From: Enhydrobacter aerosaccus
Lineage (GTDB): Bacteria; Pseudomonadota; Alphaproteobacteria; Reyranellales; Reyranellaceae
DNA: 64,000 bases
Assembly: GCA_903832005.1 (NCBI GenBank)
Contig: CAIKZO010000037.1
Coordinates: 27,561-91,560 of the forward strand
Reading direction: 5' to 3'
Shown: piece by piece, positions 1 to 9,488 of the stretch
Numbering within the stretch: position 1 is the stretch's first letter
Layout of the letters: the number at the start of each line of letters is the position of its first letter
Notes under the pieces: model-generated
Database searches by the model: none
Seen by the model: only the letters and a program-made list of their open reading frames with translations
Told to the model about the DNA's origin: nothing
Program-made: the position numbers and the translations under genes

Positions 1-2
1 GG

Positions 3-581
3 TCGAGCCTCGTGCTGGTGGGATATGCCATGCCGACGTTCTGGGTGGGGCAGTTGCTGGTCATGGCCTTCTCGATCCAGCTCGGCTGGCTGCCGACCCA
101 GGGCATGGGCCCGATGATCTCGCGCGCCACCGGCATCGATTGGGTGCTGGAACGCGCGCTGTACCTGGTATTGCCGGTGGCGACCTACACCATCCTCGAG
201 ACGACGCGCGTGGCACGCTTCATGCGTGCCAGCGTCGCCGAAACGCTGGAGCAGGGATACATCGTGACGGCCCGGCAGAAGGGCCTGTCACGGCATGAAA
301 TCATCATGGGCCATGTGGTGCGCAATTCGATCCTGCCGGTGATCACGGTGATGGGCTATTCGTTCGGCACGGCTATGGGCGGCGCCGTGCTGCTCGAGAC
401 CGTGTTCTCTTATCCCGGCATCGGATCGCTGATGGTCGAGGCGGTGCGCGCGCGCGACACCCAGGTGATCGTGGGCGTCGTCATCCTGGTCGCCTGCTCG
501 GTGGTCGTGATGAACATCGTGGTCGACCTGCTCTACGCCTGGCTCGACCCGCGAATCCGCCTTTCTTCGCAGCGTCGCTAG
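3..581 (+). CDS. Peptide-type ABC importer permease (DppB-like), 5' partial
   Basis: Inner-membrane permease of a peptide/nickel-type (PepT) ABC importer. The start lies outside the window; the frame is open from base 3 and about 192 C-terminal residues are visible. Hydrophobic helices alternate with the cytoplasmic coupling loop (EQGYIVTARQKGLSRHE), followed by RNSILPVITVMG and the typical ending WLDPRIR, as in DppB/OppB. The second permease begins 2 nt after the stop, and two ATPases and a binding protein follow, so this is the first visible gene of importer 1. Substrate cannot be read from the sequence. Confidence 0.93.
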   Translation, partial: SSLVLVGYAMPTFWVGQLLVMAFSIQLGWLPTQGMGPMISRATGIDWVLERALYLVLPVATYTILETTRVARFMRASVAETLEQGYIVTARQKGLSRHEIIMGHVVRNSILPVITVMGYSFGTAMGGAVLLETVFSYPGIGSLMVEAVRARDTQVIVGVVILVACSVVVMNIVVDLLYAWLDPRIRLSSQRR

Positions 582-583
582 AG

Positions 584-1480
584 ATGTCTGTCGAGTCGAA
601 CGCCAGGATTTTGGGGCGGACGCAGAAATCGGCGTCGCTCGACCTGCTGCGCCGCCTGTTCCGTACGCGCTTCGGCGGCATCGGCGTCACGATCCTGCTG
701 GTCGTCACCTTCCTGTCGGTCTTCGCGCCGCTGTTCGCCAAGACCGGGCCGCTCGATCTCGGCTCGCCCACCATGACGCCGCCGTCGTGGGCCTATCCGC
801 TGGGCACAGATAGTCTCGGCCGCGACCTGCGCTCGGTGATGCTCTATGCCGGCCGCTCCTCGCTCACCATCGGCTTCTGCGCGGCCGCCATGGCCTTCCT
901 GATCGGCGGTACGGTGGGTGCCCTTGCGGGCTATTTCCGCGGGCCGGTGGCCGCCGTGCTGCTGCGCATCACCGATCTCTTTCACACGCTGCCTGCCATT
1001 ATCATCGTGTTGTTCAGCGTGTCTCTGCTCGGCGCCAACTTCTGGCTGCAGGTCGCGGCGGTGGCGCTGGCGATCTGGCCGATCGAGGCGCGCATCGTCT
1101 ACGGCCAGTTCATCGCTTTGTCGGAGCGCGAGTTCGTGCTGGCGGCGCGCGCAGCGGGCCTGTCGACCTTTCACATCATCTTCCGCGAGATCATGCCCAA
1201 CGCCCTGCCGACGGTGATCGTGCAGGTCTCGCTCGACGCCAGCACCGCGATCCTAATCGAGGCAGGGCTGGGCTTCCTTGGCCTCTCCGATCCGACCGTG
1301 CCGAGCTGGGGCGAGATGCTGAACCGCGGTCAGGAGTTCCTCGAGCTGGCCTGGTGGATGAGTGTCTTCCCGGGGGCCGCGATCTGTGTCGCCGTGCTGG
1401 GCTTCAACCTGTTCGCCGACGGCGTCACCGAGATGTTCAATCCGCGCGCCTCCGTCGCGCCGCCGAAGCTCGACGGCTAA
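584..1480 (+). CDS. Peptide-type ABC importer permease (DppC-like)
   Basis: Second inner-membrane permease of importer 1, 298 residues, normal for DppC/OppC. An N-terminal OppC_N-like segment with one helix ([18 protein letters not shown], about residues 32-49) precedes the characteristic [18 protein letters not shown] stretch and the transport domain. The coupling loop is seen at [16 protein letters not shown], followed by [17 protein letters not shown] near the C-terminus. ATG is 2 nt after the upstream permease stop, and the first ATPase starts 5 nt after its own stop, so translation is likely coupled. Confidence 0.94.
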   Translation: MSVESNARILGRTQKSASLDLLRRLFRTRFGGIGVTILLVVTFLSVFAPLFAKTGPLDLGSPTMTPPSWAYPLGTDSLGRDLRSVMLYAGRSSLTIGFCAAAMAFLIGGTVGALAGYFRGPVAAVLLRITDLFHTLPAIIIVLFSVSLLGANFWLQVAAVALAIWPIEARIVYGQFIALSEREFVLAARAAGLSTFHIIFREIMPNALPTVIVQVSLDASTAILIEAGLGFLGLSDPTVPSWGEMLNRGQEFLELAWWMSVFPGAAICVAVLGFNLFADGVTEMFNPRASVAPPKLDG

Positions 1481-1485
1481 GCGCA

Positions 1486-2307
1486 ATGGCCGACGCTCCG
1501 CTCCTCAGCGCACGCAACGTGAAAGTGCACCTGCGCGTCCACGGCCGGATCGTGAAAGCGGTCGACGGCGTCGATCTCGATGTGCTGCCGGGCCAGTGCG
1601 TCGGCATCGTGGGCGAGTCGGGCTCGGGCAAGTCGACGCTCGGCCGGGCGATGACGCGGCTGCTGCCGAACGTGGAGATCGCGGAACTGTCGGGCTCGGT
1701 GCGCTTCGGGACGGAGGACGTGCTGGCGATGTCGCCCGACCGCATGCGCGCGCTGCGCCGCCATCGTGGCCTGTCGATGGTGTTCCAGGATCCGCTGTCC
1801 TATCTCAACCCGACCCTGCGCGTCGATCGCCAGATGGCGGAGGCGCTGCGGCACCTGCTGGACAGGCGCGCCGTGCAGGACAAGTCGGCGGAGCTGCTGC
1901 TGCAGGTCGGCCTCAGCGACACGGCCCGCATCCTGCGGCTCTATCCGCACGAGCTGTCGGGCGGCATGCGCCAGCGCGTGTTGATCGCCATGGCGCTGGC
2001 GCCCGATCCGCAGATCCTGGTGGCCGACGAGCCGACGACAGCGCTCGATGCCACGGTGCAGTACCAGGTGATCCAGACGCTGCGACGGCTCAACAAGGAG
2101 CGCAACCTGGCGATGCTGATCATCACCCACGACCTCGGCATGGTCGCGGAGTTGTGCGACCAGGTCTATGTGATGAACGGCGGCAAGGTGGTCGAGGCGG
2201 CCGACGTGTTCACGCTCTTCGACGCGCCGAAGCATGAGTATACCGCCAGTCTTCTCGCTGCGGCGCGGCGGCTGCACCAGACAAAAGCGCTTGGGGAGCC
2301 CGTATGA
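1486..2307 (+). CDS. Peptide-type ABC importer ATPase (DppD-like), short form
   Basis: Cytoplasmic ATP-hydrolysing subunit of importer 1, 273 residues from ATG 1486; the same frame is open further upstream but only through the permease gene. Walker A is GESGSGKST at residues 43-51, the ABC signature is LSGGMRQR, Walker B is [12 protein letters not shown], and the H-loop is IITHDLG. The protein stops soon after the nucleotide-binding domain: the C-terminal oligo_HPY extension with a Cys-x-x-Arg-Cys-Pro motif, present in importers 2 and 3 of this window, is absent. Overlaps the next ATPase by ATGA. Confidence 0.93.
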   Translation: MADAPLLSARNVKVHLRVHGRIVKAVDGVDLDVLPGQCVGIVGESGSGKSTLGRAMTRLLPNVEIAELSGSVRFGTEDVLAMSPDRMRALRRHRGLSMVFQDPLSYLNPTLRVDRQMAEALRHLLDRRAVQDKSAELLLQVGLSDTARILRLYPHELSGGMRQRVLIAMALAPDPQILVADEPTTALDATVQYQVIQTLRRLNKERNLAMLIITHDLGMVAELCDQVYVMNGGKVVEAADVFTLFDAPKHEYTASLLAAARRLHQTKALGEPV

Positions 2308-3158
2308 GCATCCCCATCCTGACTGCACGCGGCGTGGTCAAGAGCTTCGGCAGCAAGGGCTGGTTCGGCGCCGGCGACGCCAAACGCGCCGTCGACACGA
2401 TCGATCTCGACGTCAACGAGGGCGAGACTCTCGCGATCGTGGGTGAATCAGGCTCAGGGAAAAGCACGCTCGCCCGTATGCTGCTTGGCCTCAGCAAGCC
2501 GACGTCCGGCGACGTGTCTTATTGCGGCCAGCCCATGGGCGGGTTCGCGGCGCCCGACTGGGCCGCGTTCCGGAAGTCGGTGCAGCCGATCTTCCAAGAC
2601 CCGGCTTCATCGCTCAATCCGCGCATGCGGGTCGATACGACCCTGGCCAACGTGCTGCGACGCCATCGGCTGGCGACTCGCGCCACCTTGGATACAGCGA
2701 TCGCCGAGCTTCTGCACTCCGTCGGCCTCGATCCGGTGCAGTTCCACGACCGCTATCCGCATCAGCTGTCGGGCGGCCAGCAGCAGCGCATCGCGATCGC
2801 GCGGGCGATGGCGGTGCGGCCGAAGCTGATCATTGCCGACGAGCCGCTGTCGAGCCTCGACATGTCGGTGCAGGCCCAGATCCTCGACTTGCTGGTCAAC
2901 CTGAAGACCAGCCGCAACCTCGGCCTGGTGCTGATCAGCCACGATCTCAACGTCGTCGACGCGATCTCCGACCGGATAATCGTCATGTATCTCGGCAAGG
3001 TGATCGAGGCCGGCCCGACCAAACAGGTGCTGGGCCATCCGCAGAGCGACTACACGCGCTCGCTGCTCGCCGCCAAGCTCGTCGCCGATCCGCACATCGC
3101 CCGCCAACGCCGTCTGGCAATCGAGGCCACGATGGTTAAACATCCCGAACCGATTTAG
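2304..3158 (+). CDS. Peptide-type ABC importer ATPase (DppF-like)
   Basis: Second ATPase of importer 1, 284 residues, ATG in a 4-nt overlap with the previous stop. Walker [10 protein letters not shown], signature LSGGQQQR, Walker B LIIADEPLSSLD and the H-loop LISHDLN are all present, so it should be catalytically competent. It has an insertion after strand 1 (FGSKGWFGAGDAKRAVDTI) as DppF proteins commonly do. Like its partner it lacks the Cys-rich C-terminal oligo_HPY motif. The binding-protein gene follows after 15 nt with a clear AAGGAG ribosome site. Confidence 0.93.
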   Translation: MSIPILTARGVVKSFGSKGWFGAGDAKRAVDTIDLDVNEGETLAIVGESGSGKSTLARMLLGLSKPTSGDVSYCGQPMGGFAAPDWAAFRKSVQPIFQDPASSLNPRMRVDTTLANVLRRHRLATRATLDTAIAELLHSVGLDPVQFHDRYPHQLSGGQQQRIAIARAMAVRPKLIIADEPLSSLDMSVQAQILDLLVNLKTSRNLGLVLISHDLNVVDAISDRIIVMYLGKVIEAGPTKQVLGHPQSDYTRSLLAAKLVADPHIARQRRLAIEATMVKHPEPI

Positions 3159-3173
3159 CCAAGGAGCCCCGCC

Positions 3174-4796
3174 ATGACCTCGTCTACTTTTCGCCGCCGC
3201 CCGCTCTTGCGCGCGCTCGCCGGGTCCGCCGGTCTCCTGGCGCTCGATCTCGGCACCTCGAACCGCGCCAGTGCCCAGACGCCCAAGCGCGGCGGCACGG
3301 CGGTGGTCGGCGTCAGCGTTGCCGGCGCCACGCTCAACACCCAGCTCACCTCCAACCCGACGCCGCTGATCATCGCCGACATCTGGGCGAGCGGTCTCTT
3401 CAAGTACGACAAGACCGGTGCCAAGAAGCCCCAGATCGCGAGCTCCTGGGACATCTCGGCTGACGGCAAGACCTATACGTTTCACCTGCGGCCAAACCTC
3501 AAGTGGTCGGACGGCCAGCCCTTCTCGTCGGCGGACGTGGCTTTCACGCTGGAAGCTTTCGCCAAGTACAACACCTACCTGGTCAAGGTCGTCCCCAACA
3601 TCGACAAGACCGAGACGCCCGACGCCAATACTTTCGTGGTGCACCTCAAGGAGCCGCAGTCCTCGGCGCTCGAAGGCTTCGACAAGGAAGTCTTCCCGCT
3701 GATGCCCAAGCACGTCTTCGATGGCACCGACATTCCGACCAACGCCGCCAACCGCGCGCCGGTCGGCCTCGGCCCGTTCAAGTTCGTGAAGTGGGAAGAG
3801 GGCCGCGGCATCACCTTCGAGCGCAATCCCTACTTCTGGGACCAGCCCAAGCCCTATCTCGACTCGGTCGTCTGCGTATTCATTCCCAACGTGCAGCAGC
3901 AGCAGAACGCGCTCTATCGCGGCGAGATCGACGTGCTGCGCCCGGCGCTGCCGCAGATCAGCCGAAGCATCGAGCAGGCCAATGCCAAGAAGATGTTCGA
4001 AGTGCGCGAGGTCAAGGTCAACGCCGCCGAGCGCCTGTCGCTCGACGTCAACCTCACGCGCGATATCTTCAATAAGCCGCTGGTGCGCCAGGCGCTGCTG
4101 GTGGCGATCGACCGCGAGCGCATCTCCAAGGACGTCTACCAGGGCTTGGCCTTCCCGGCGATGAATGCCATCCCCGAGCAGTTCACCCAGCTCACCGACA
4201 CCTCGGTCGACTACAACAAGCAGTTCGCCTACGACCCGGCGAAGGCGGGCAAGATGCTGGACGAGGCGGGCTATCCGCTGAAGGACGGCAAGCGCTTCAC
4301 CATCGACTTCACCAGCGCCACCAACGCCGACGCCTTCTATGCCGAGCCGGCGGCGCAGATCATCTCCGCCAACTGGCGCGCGCTCGGCATCGACGTGAAG
4401 CTCAGCCTGCTGGAAGGCCAGTTGTGGACCGACAAGGTCTACAAGCAGCACAACTACGACGTCTCGATGTCGTCGCTGACGGCCCGCACCGATCCCGTGT
4501 TCGGCGTCGATCGCTCGTTCCTGTGCAATGCCAGCTCGGTGCCCTACGTCAACCCGACCGGCTATTGCAACAAAGAGCTCGACGATATCGCCGCCAAGGC
4601 GGGCGCGGTGCCGACGGCGGAGCGTAAGGCGCTGTACAAGCAGTATGAAGAGATCGTGGCGCGTGACATGCCGCACCTCACGCTCACCAACGCCAAGAAG
4701 TTCTTCGCCATCTCGAGCCGCTTCGGCGGCATCGACGAGGAGATGGACCTGGCCTTCAACGGCAATCCCGACATGGCGCAGGTTTGGGTGAAGTAG
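3174..4796 (+). CDS. Peptide-type ABC importer substrate-binding protein (SBP_bac_5)
   Basis: Periplasmic solute-binding protein of importer 1, 540 residues, family 5 (DppA/OppA class). The N-terminus has a twin-arginine-like signal (FRRRPLLRALAG then a hydrophobic stretch and SAQ cleavage context near residue 35), so Tat export is plausible. Family landmarks are WDISADGKTYTFHLRPNLKW, GLGPFKFVKWEEG with NPYFWDQPKPYLDSV, and the mid-protein VRQALLVAIDRE. The start has AAGGAG about 8 nt upstream. It ends 6 nt before the acyl-CoA ligase gene, implying co-transcription. Confidence 0.94.
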   Translation: MTSSTFRRRPLLRALAGSAGLLALDLGTSNRASAQTPKRGGTAVVGVSVAGATLNTQLTSNPTPLIIADIWASGLFKYDKTGAKKPQIASSWDISADGKTYTFHLRPNLKWSDGQPFSSADVAFTLEAFAKYNTYLVKVVPNIDKTETPDANTFVVHLKEPQSSALEGFDKEVFPLMPKHVFDGTDIPTNAANRAPVGLGPFKFVKWEEGRGITFERNPYFWDQPKPYLDSVVCVFIPNVQQQQNALYRGEIDVLRPALPQISRSIEQANAKKMFEVREVKVNAAERLSLDVNLTRDIFNKPLVRQALLVAIDRERISKDVYQGLAFPAMNAIPEQFTQLTDTSVDYNKQFAYDPAKAGKMLDEAGYPLKDGKRFTIDFTSATNADAFYAEPAAQIISANWRALGIDVKLSLLEGQLWTDKVYKQHNYDVSMSSLTARTDPVFGVDRSFLCNASSVPYVNPTGYCNKELDDIAAKAGAVPTAERKALYKQYEEIVARDMPHLTLTNAKKFFAISSRFGGIDEEMDLAFNGNPDMAQVWVK

Positions 4797-4802
4797 GCGA
4801 CC

Positions 4803-6914
4803 ATGAATGAGCTGATGAACGCGCTGATCCGGCCGCGCACGATTGCGGTCATCGGCGCGTCGCCCAACCGCGTGACCCTGGGCAACGTGGCGCTCGACAA
4901 TCTCGCGAACTACGGCTTCGCCGGCACCGTCATTCCGGTGCACGGCGAGGCCAAGGAAATCGCGGGCCGCGCGGCGGTCGCTTCGATCGAGGCGCTGCCC
5001 GACGGCGTCGACACCGCGCTCGCCTCCGTGCCGGCGGCGGGCGTGGCCGACGTGGTGCGGCGGCTCGAGAAGCGTGGCGTGAAGACGGCGATCGTCAACA
5101 CGGCGGGCTTCACCGACGCGCAGGATGCCGAACTGCGTCAGCTCGTGAAGACCGCGAAGATCCTGATGCACGGCCCCAACTGCATGGGGCTGATCAATCT
5201 CTCGGATGCCACGCCGATCTACACGGGCGGCATCACCTCGCGCGTGCGCAAGGGGCCGGTGGCGCTGATCGCGCAATCGGGCTCGGCCGGCATTTCGGTG
5301 ATCAACTCCAGCACCTGCGGCTTCTCCAAGATCGTCACCATCGGCAGCGAGTATCGCGTCACCGGTGCCGATTACCTCGGCTGGTTCGCGGGCGACGACG
5401 ATACGCGCGTGATCGGGCTCGTGCTCGAATCTATCCCGGATGCCGACAAGTTTGCCGACGCGGTCGACAAGGTTCATGCTGCGGGCAAGTCGATGGTCGT
5501 GCTCAAGGTCGGCCGCTCCGCCACCGGTGCGCGCGCGACGCTGGCGCACACCGGCGCGCTGATCCGCAACGACGACGCCTTCCAGGGCTTCGCCGAGCGC
5601 CAGGGCATTCCTGTCGTCGGCGACTACGAGGAACTCATCGCCACGCTCGAGGCCTTTGCGGTGACCCGCAAGCGTCCCGCGCCCGGACGCCTCGCGCTGA
5701 TGGGCATCTCCGGCGGCGAGACGGCGCTGGCCTGCGACGTCTGCGACGAGATCGGCCTGCCGCTGGCGGAATTTTCCGACGCCACCGGCGCTGCGCTGCG
5801 CACCATCCTGCCCGGCACGCCCGGCCAGAACCCGGTCGACATCGGCCAGAGCGTCGGGCGCTCGGCGGGCGCGGCGCTCGCCGGCCTGTCGGCGGTGATG
5901 ACCGCGCCGGAGGTGGGCCTCGGCGTCGTGCTGCAGGACATGCAGGCCTCGCTGCCGGCCAGCAGCCATCGCAACTACACGGCGCACCTCACGACGGTGG
6001 CCCAGCTCAGCCGCGAAGTCGGCAAGCCGGTCGTCGTCATCTCGCCCACGGCCGAGATCATGAGCGAGAAGCTGCTCGCCTGCCTCGACGACACCGGCAC
6101 GCCGGCGCTGCGTGGCCTGTGGCCGGGCCTGGTCGCGGTGAAGAGCATGCTCGACTGGTCGGCACGCACGCCTGACGCGCGTCGTCTCGCCGACCGCAAG
6201 CTCACCCCCGAGCGTGTCGCGTTGGCCCAGGAGATTGGCACCCACAGTGGTTCGCTGCCGTCGCCGTTGGTCGGCCGCCTGCTCGCGAGCTATGGCATTC
6301 CGACCGTGAAGTCTGCCGTCGCACGATCGGCAGACGAGGCCCTCTCATTGGCCACGGAGATCGGCTACCCGATGGTCGTGAAGGTGATGTCGGCCCAGGT
6401 GCCGCATCGCTCCGACGTCGGCGCGGTTCAACTCGGCATCAAGGATGATGCGGGGCTGCGCGCGGCCGTCGCCCTGATCGAGAAGAATGTGCGCGAGAAG
6501 GTGCCGGGCGCCGTGATCGACGGCTACGAGATGCAGGAGCAGCTGATCGACTGCGTCCAGGCGATGGTCGGTTACCAGGCGGCACCGCCCTACGGCGCGC
6601 TGACGATCGTCGGCACCGGCGGCGTGATGGTCGAGCTGGAAGCCGACAAGGCACTCAGCCTCAGCCCGGTGACGTCGGCCGAGGCGGGCGCGATGCTGTC
6701 CTCGACGCGGCTTGGCAAGTTGCTCGACGGCTATCGCAACCTGATCCCGCGCACCGACCTGGCGCCACTGGCTGGGCTGGTCTCGAACCTGTCGGCGCTG
6801 GCGGCGGATTTCTGCGACCTGGTGCCGGAGTGCGATCTCAACCCCGTCCTCATCGCCAAGGGCTCGGGCAAGGTCCGGGTCGTCGACGCGCTGTTCGTGG
6901 CCAAATCTCGGTAA
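4803..6914 (+). CDS. NDP-forming acyl-CoA ligase family protein (CoA-binding plus ATP-grasp)
   Basis: 703 residues, single-chain architecture of ADP-forming acyl-CoA synthetases: N-terminal CoA-binding Rossmann domain (IAVIGASPNRVTLGNVAL from residue 14), succinyl-CoA-ligase-like middle domains (LIAQSGSAGISVI), and a C-terminal ATP-grasp domain (GYPMVVKVMSAQVPHRSDVG). The stretch ATGARATLAHTGAL carries the histidine that is phosphorylated in this family. It probably interconverts an acyl-CoA and free acid with ATP/ADP, or acts as an acyl-CoA synthetase in catabolism of what importer 1 brings in. The acyl substrate is unknown. Last gene of the operon. Confidence 0.88.
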   Translation: MNELMNALIRPRTIAVIGASPNRVTLGNVALDNLANYGFAGTVIPVHGEAKEIAGRAAVASIEALPDGVDTALASVPAAGVADVVRRLEKRGVKTAIVNTAGFTDAQDAELRQLVKTAKILMHGPNCMGLINLSDATPIYTGGITSRVRKGPVALIAQSGSAGISVINSSTCGFSKIVTIGSEYRVTGADYLGWFAGDDDTRVIGLVLESIPDADKFADAVDKVHAAGKSMVVLKVGRSATGARATLAHTGALIRNDDAFQGFAERQGIPVVGDYEELIATLEAFAVTRKRPAPGRLALMGISGGETALACDVCDEIGLPLAEFSDATGAALRTILPGTPGQNPVDIGQSVGRSAGAALAGLSAVMTAPEVGLGVVLQDMQASLPASSHRNYTAHLTTVAQLSREVGKPVVVISPTAEIMSEKLLACLDDTGTPALRGLWPGLVAVKSMLDWSARTPDARRLADRKLTPERVALAQEIGTHSGSLPSPLVGRLLASYGIPTVKSAVARSADEALSLATEIGYPMVVKVMSAQVPHRSDVGAVQLGIKDDAGLRAAVALIEKNVREKVPGAVIDGYEMQEQLIDCVQAMVGYQAAPPYGALTIVGTGGVMVELEADKALSLSPVTSAEAGAMLSSTRLGKLLDGYRNLIPRTDLAPLAGLVSNLSALAADFCDLVPECDLNPVLIAKGSGKVRVVDALFVAKSR

Positions 6915-6923
6915 AACGGGGCT

Positions 6924-7103
6924 TCAGTGAAATAGGAACGGGAAGCCGGCGACGGGGAAGGCCTGCCGCTCGCAGACGGCCCTGTTATCGAAAGCCGGCC
7001 GCTCGCCACCCGCGAACGACCCCTGCATCAGCAAGATGCCGGCGAGGAGAATCGTGAATAGGCTGATGAAGAGCCCCTCGCTCCAGTCGGACCGCAGTTC
7101 CAT
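6924..7103 (-). CDS. Possible small membrane protein
   Basis: A 59-residue frame read leftwards from ATG at 7103 in the 347-nt stretch between the convergent acyl-CoA ligase and LLM genes. It has an acidic start (MELRSDWSEG), one clear hydrophobic helix (LFISLFTILLAGILLMQ) and a short tail with one Cys. No convincing Shine-Dalgarno site is visible, and no family is recognised. The rest of 6915-7261 shows no other gene. Could be a chance frame. Confidence 0.3.
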   Translation of the reverse strand: MELRSDWSEGLFISLFTILLAGILLMQGSFAGGERPAFDNRAVCERQAFPVAGFPFLFH

Positions 7104-7261
7104 GCGAGTCGACAAGCAAGAAGAGGACCAGCCCTTCCAAGAAAAATGACGCGCAGTGCACCAATTTCTTGGGGCACCTCCGATGCCGATGGCACAAGGA
7201 TTTCGCGCGTTTTGTACCGGATTCCGCCACTCCCTTCGCGCAACAAAAATGCGCGGTTCGG

Positions 7262-8563
7262 CTAGGCGTTTCGACCCGGCGGGCGGGCGGCGCCGAGGTG
7301 GTCGCGCAAGGTCGGGCCCCCGTAGTCGCGGCGGAAGACGCCGCGCTTTTGCAGGAGCGGCACGACCTGGTCGACGAACAGGGCGAGGTCGTTGGGGAAG
7401 ATCGGCGGCAGGATGTTGAAGCCGTCGCTGCCGCCTTCGTTCAGCCAGGTCGTCATGTGATCGGCGAGCTGCTCGGGCGTGCCGACGAAGGACTGATGTA
7501 CGCGGCTGCGCACCATGATGCGCGCGGCGTCGCGGATGGTCATGGGCGAGGCCTCGGCGCGGACCATCAGGCTGACGGCATTCTCGCCCAGCGCCGGATT
7601 GAAGGCGCGTATGTCCTTGGTAGGCAGGAGCGAGTCGAGCGGATGATCGTAGAGCCGGAACTTGGTCATCTCGGTCAGCATCCACACGCCGACCGACGGA
7701 TGCGCCAGCTCGGCGAACTCGGCCTCGCGGCGCAGCGCATGTTCCTCGGTGTCGCCCAGCACCGGTGACAGGCCCGGCATAATCTTGATGCTGTCGGGTG
7801 CGCGGCCGAGCTTCGCCATGCGGCGATGGATATCGGCGCGGAAGGCCTGCGCGCCGGGAAGGGCGCCCTGCGCGGTGAAGATCGCCTCGCCGATCGAGGC
7901 GGCGAAGTCGCGGCCGGGCTCGCTGCCGCCTGCCTGGACCAGCACCGGCCAGCCCTGCGGCGGCCGCGGCATGCCGAGCGGGCCGTCGACCGAGAAGAAT
8001 TCGCTGCGATACATCGGCGCCTTGATGCGCGCGGGCTGGTCGGGCGTGGCGCCGTCTTCCCAGCTGTCCCACAGCGCCCGGCAGGCGTCGACGAAGGACT
8101 GGGCGCGCTTGTAGCGCAGGCTCTTCTCCATCGCCTCGCTGCGGCTGAAGTTGAGCGCGGCCTTCTCGTCGAGCGTCGTCACCACGTTCCAGCCGGCACG
8201 CCCGCCGCTCAGATGATCGAGCGTCGCGAACTTGGCCGCGATCATGGCGGGCTCGTTGTAGGTCGTAGACAAGGTCGCTACGAGGCCGATGCGGTCGGTG
8301 ACCGAAGCCACCGCCGAGACGATCGAGACCGGATCGAGGTTGTTGATCGCAATTTCGCCGACCACGCGGCCCTCGCGCTCGCGCGCATTCAGTGCATCGC
8401 CGACGAAGAACAGGTCGAACTTGCCGCGCTCAGCGATCCGGCCGTTCTCGCGATAGTAGTCGAGCTCGGTGATGCGCCCGGCCTGCATGTCGGGATGGCG
8501 CCAGGCGGCGATATGGTGCCCGCCCGGATAGATGAAGACGCCGAGGTGAAGCTGACGGGTCAT
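7262..8563 (-). CDS. LLM-class FMN-dependent monooxygenase (NtaA/SnaA/DszA type)
   Basis: 433 residues, luciferase-like TIM barrel of the nitrilotriacetate/DszA monooxygenase family, which uses FMNH2 from a separate reductase to oxidise organic substrates. Typical stretches are AAWRHPDMQAG near the N-terminus, FDLFFVGDAL, the FMN-site region LSTTYNEPAMIAAKFATLDHLSGGRAGWNVVT (starting around residue 97) and DHMTTWLNEGGSDGFNI. ATG 8563 is chosen because the frame upstream runs into the neighbouring gene. It begins 4 nt after the stop of the short LLM gene and is the last gene of a kinase-LLM-LLM-LLM operon. Confidence 0.9.
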   Translation of the reverse strand: MTRQLHLGVFIYPGGHHIAAWRHPDMQAGRITELDYYRENGRIAERGKFDLFFVGDALNAREREGRVVGEIAINNLDPVSIVSAVASVTDRIGLVATLSTTYNEPAMIAAKFATLDHLSGGRAGWNVVTTLDEKAALNFSRSEAMEKSLRYKRAQSFVDACRALWDSWEDGATPDQPARIKAPMYRSEFFSVDGPLGMPRPPQGWPVLVQAGGSEPGRDFAASIGEAIFTAQGALPGAQAFRADIHRRMAKLGRAPDSIKIMPGLSPVLGDTEEHALRREAEFAELAHPSVGVWMLTEMTKFRLYDHPLDSLLPTKDIRAFNPALGENAVSLMVRAEASPMTIRDAARIMVRSRVHQSFVGTPEQLADHMTTWLNEGGSDGFNILPPIFPNDLALFVDQVVPLLQKRGVFRRDYGGPTLRDHLGAARPPGRNA

Positions 8564-8567
8564 GGAA

Positions 8568-9485
8568 TCACGCGGCGGCGAACTGGCTGCGAGGGCGCGC
8601 GAGGCCCAGATGCTCGCGCAGGGTCTTGCCGGCATAGGTCGCGGGGCGCAGGCCGCGGCCGCGCAGCAGCGGGATCACCTCGTCGACGAATGCGTCGAGG
8701 TCCGTCGGCACGACGTCGAAACCGTCGCACAGTGGGACCAGCTCGGCCAATTGCGCGGCGAACGTTTGAGGCTTGTCGTCGAAGAACAGGCGCGCGAGCA
8801 GGCGAGGGCGGTCGCCGAGAGCCTGGCGGATCGCTGCCAGAGCGGAAGTGTCCGAGGCAATGAAGATGTCGGCGCTCTCCCGCGCGAGGGCGAGACCTTC
8901 CTTGGTCGAATCGCGCTGGATCACCGGCGGATTGCCCTGCAGGGGACGTGGCGCATTCAGAGGACCGCGCACGCTGAAGAAAGCGCCGCTGTGATTGATC
9001 GGGTGCACGACGTCGGGGTTGGAAAAGCGGCCATTGGGCTTGTCGAGCAGGATCGCCTCGTCTTCCCAGCTGTCCCACAGCTTGCGTGCCACGGTGAGGC
9101 ATTCGGCGTCGCGCGCGTAGCGCTCGGCCGTGCTGCGCACCGGCGCGTGGCCGAAGTCGCCGGGACGGTTGGCGCCAGTCGCGGCGATCAGGGCGCTGCG
9201 GCCTCCGGTCAGCCGGTCGGCGGCGGCAAACGAGCGCGCGATGTTGAACGGCTCGGCATGGTCGATCTCGATCGCACCCGCGAGACCGATGTGCGTGCTG
9301 CATTCGGCCAGCGCCACGATCAGCGGGATCGGATCGAGGTTGAACGCCGGCGTCGGCCCCCACTGCCCGTCGAACAGGATCGCATCCAGCCCGCCGCGTT
9401 CGGCCGTGCGTACCAGGGTACGGAACCACGGCAGCGACGGCGCGGACAGCATAGCGCTGCCCGGCGGCGAGACAGTGAGGATCAC
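8568..9485 (-). CDS. Compact LLM-class flavin-dependent oxidoreductase
   Basis: 305 residues from a GTG start, 3 nt after the stop of the upstream LLM gene. The barrel start (LVRTAERGGLDAILFDGQWG), the FMN-region homologue (EPFNIARSFAAADRLTGGRSALIAATGAN), WDSWEDEAILLDK and the C-terminal motif KTLREHLGLARP all match its 430-445 residue neighbours. Roughly 100 residues are missing, mainly between NPPVIQRDS and LDAFVDEVIPLLRGRG. Both ends align, so this is a shortened form rather than a simple truncation. Activity is uncertain; it could partner one of the full-length enzymes. Confidence 0.82.
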   Translation of the reverse strand: MILTVSPPGSAMLSAPSLPWFRTLVRTAERGGLDAILFDGQWGPTPAFNLDPIPLIVALAECSTHIGLAGAIEIDHAEPFNIARSFAAADRLTGGRSALIAATGANRPGDFGHAPVRSTAERYARDAECLTVARKLWDSWEDEAILLDKPNGRFSNPDVVHPINHSGAFFSVRGPLNAPRPLQGNPPVIQRDSTKEGLALARESADIFIASDTSALAAIRQALGDRPRLLARLFFDDKPQTFAAQLAELVPLCDGFDVVPTDLDAFVDEVIPLLRGRGLRPATYAGKTLREHLGLARPRSQFAAA

Positions 9486-9488
9486 GCG

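Noticed and set aside
2607..6245. 1212-residue open frame on the minus strand
   Set aside because: It is opposite well-supported ATPase, binding-protein and acyl-CoA ligase genes; its Arg/Ala/Gly/His-rich composition is typical of antisense frames in GC-rich DNA.
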